This document shows, in pieces, positions 5,963 to 6,427 of a DNA stretch of 6,427 nucleotides. A program made the translations under genes and the position numbers. This stretch comes from JBKPDV01 sp046728075. Lineage in GTDB: Bacteria; Acidobacteriota; Thermoanaerobaculia; UBA5066; Gp7-AA6. The stretch spans positions 1-6,427 of the forward strand of contig JBKPDV010000167.1 of the NCBI GenBank assembly GCA_046728075.1, given 5' to 3'. The notes under the pieces are model-generated. The model saw nothing but the letters and a program-made list of their open reading frames with translations, searched no databases and had not been told where the DNA came from. The number at the start of each line of letters is the position of its first letter. Position 1 is the stretch's first letter.

Positions 5963-5967
5963 GCCGG

Positions 5968-6237
5968 GTGGGAGACGCATCCGACCGGCCGGAGCTGCAC
6001 GTCATCGACATATTCATGATGTCGATCAAGTGCGGCAACTGCGACGGCTATCAGACGATCGTCCGGTTTTCCAAGGGGCCGGAGAAGAATACCTATACGT
6101 ACGAGTGCGAGAACGACATCTGCGATCCCAACGTCACGCGGACGATCGTGGAAGTTCCAAGACAGCTGGACAACTCGACCAAACGCGCGGAAGAGCTGCC
6201 CTATTACGAGAAGGACGCGGAGGGTTCGGGAACTTAA
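5968..6237 (+). CDS. Small four-cysteine zinc-ribbon-like protein of unknown function
   Basis: From GTG 5968 the product is 89 residues and has no signal peptide, so it is probably cytoplasmic. Cysteines fall in the pattern CX2C-X21-CX4C (Cys22, Cys25, Cys47, Cys52: KCGNC and YECENDIC), which suggests a two-knuckle zinc ribbon of the kind found in small nucleic-acid- or protein-binding regulators. After the second knuckle, DPNVTRTIVEVP forms a probable strand and the tail is charged. The start is uncertain. GTG 5968 keeps the hydrophobic LHVIDIF strand before the first knuckle but has no ribosome-binding site. ATG 6016 or 6019 would give 73 or 72 residues, also without one. The open frame reaches further left to 5770, but that part only overlaps the secreted protein gene. 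It is transcribed away from the operon. Function unknown. Confidence 0.75.
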   Translation: MGDASDRPELHVIDIFMMSIKCGNCDGYQTIVRFSKGPEKNTYTYECENDICDPNVTRTIVEVPRQLDNSTKRAEELPYYEKDAEGSGT

Positions 6238-6250
6238 ACGGGCGGCTCCG

Positions 6251-6287
6251 GGACCGGATCTCTGCCCCCGAAAAGAGAGGCGGGTCC
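6251..6287 (+). terminator. Weak hairpin downstream of the zinc-ribbon gene
   Basis: GGACC (6251-6255) pairs with GGTCC (6283-6287), and inside it TCTCT (6259-6263) pairs with AGAGA (6274-6278), leaving asymmetric internal loops. It follows the stop at 6237 by 13 bases, the right place for transcription to end, but no T-run follows, so an intrinsic terminator is only possible. Confidence 0.25.
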
Positions 6288-6317
6288 GACGCCAGGGACT
6301 AAGCGGCTTGGACAGAC

Positions 6318-6326
6318 TGTTACAAT
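6318..6326 (+). promoter_or_regulatory. Extended -10 promoter for the gene starting at 6380
   Basis: TGTTACAAT is a full extended -10 (TGn followed by TACAAT, five of six to consensus), a form that can work without a -35, and no -35 is seen. Transcription would begin near 6333, leaving a leader of about 47 bases. The leader contains a six-T run (6355-6360) and a second weaker -10-like TAGAAT at 6365-6370. Confidence 0.45.
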
Positions 6327-6379
6327 GGCTCGGAACCGAACCCCCGCCGTGTCCTTTTTTCGTTTAGAATGAATCGTTT

Positions 6380-6427
6380 ATGAGCTCGACTACGACGGAG
6401 CCGGCCAGTACCGGGTTGGCTCCGGAC
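6380..6427 (+). CDS. Start of an unidentified protein (partial, 3' end outside window)
   Basis: ATG 6380 opens a frame that stays open for the 16 codons to the right edge (MSSTTTEPASTGLAPD). The Thr/Ser/Pro-rich start resembles a flexible cytoplasmic N-terminus, and no signal peptide is visible. No strong ribosome-binding site is seen (AGAATGA lies a little upstream). The case rests on the promoter-like sequence at 6318-6326 and the AT-rich leader. Too short to identify. Confidence 0.5.
   Translation, partial: MSSTTTEPASTGLAPD

Noticed and set aside
5770..5967. N-terminal extension of the zinc-ribbon frame
   Set aside because: It runs antisense through the start and signal peptide of the secreted protein gene and is compositionally a shadow frame.
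4076..6019. A very long plus-strand open frame (647 codons)
   Set aside because: It lies antisense across three well-recognised genes, is Arg/Ser/Pro-rich as expected of a GC-rich shadow frame, and contains no recognisable domain.
6310..6360. GGACA/TGTCC pairing followed by six Ts, as a terminator
   Set aside because: Five pairs enclose a 35-base loop, and the extended -10 promoter lies within it. The T-run is more likely part of the next gene's leader.

Overview
This is a GC-rich window, apart from a few short AT-rich islands in the gaps between genes. It has dense, mostly overlapping genes and looks like ordinary chromosome from a free-living bacterium. The Hanks-type kinase with a periplasmic TonB-like tail, frequent GTG starts and a dispersed palindromic repeat of the 'atctcgagcgtagcg' type would suit an Acidobacteriota-like or similar soil/sediment lineage. 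That placement is an inference; no rRNA or other phylogenetic marker is present. I see no tRNA, rRNA, CRISPR array, insertion sequence or phage gene.

Left end, plus strand: the last 65 codons of an unidentified protein whose C-terminus carries two copies of a short conserved motif (RKTxFTTxDLRxL). Next is a complete msrA (peptide methionine-S-sulfoxide reductase) with all catalytic residues. msrA converges on a minus-strand kinase gene. The roughly 106-base gap between them holds two palindromic hairpins: one looks like a dispersed extragenic repeat, the other like a bidirectional terminator.

Centre, minus strand, in transcription order from 5935 down to 1151: a small secreted protein of unknown function, a YgfZ-like folate-binding protein, an EamA/DMT-family membrane transporter, a DPM-like family 2 glycosyltransferase, and (after a 78-base gap) a Ser/Thr kinase with a TonB-like C-terminal domain. 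The first four are joined by three identical 4-base GTGA stop/start overlaps, so they are almost certainly one translationally coupled operon. The transporter and glycosyltransferase may act together on a lipid-linked sugar (inference). The kinase may be a fifth member or have its own promoter.

Right end, plus strand: diverging from the operon is a small four-cysteine zinc-ribbon-like protein. After about 140 bases with a good extended -10 promoter comes the start of another gene that runs off the window.

The most unusual signals are two tandem heptamer arrays, AGCTGAC at 2894-2919 and TGTCGAC at 5454-5482. Each is a six-base palindrome plus one spacer base, and the two units are exact base-by-base complements (mirror images). 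The second array lies inside the first codons of the ygfZ-like gene, where a change in copy number would shift the reading frame. I found no convincing wholly new multi-gene system.
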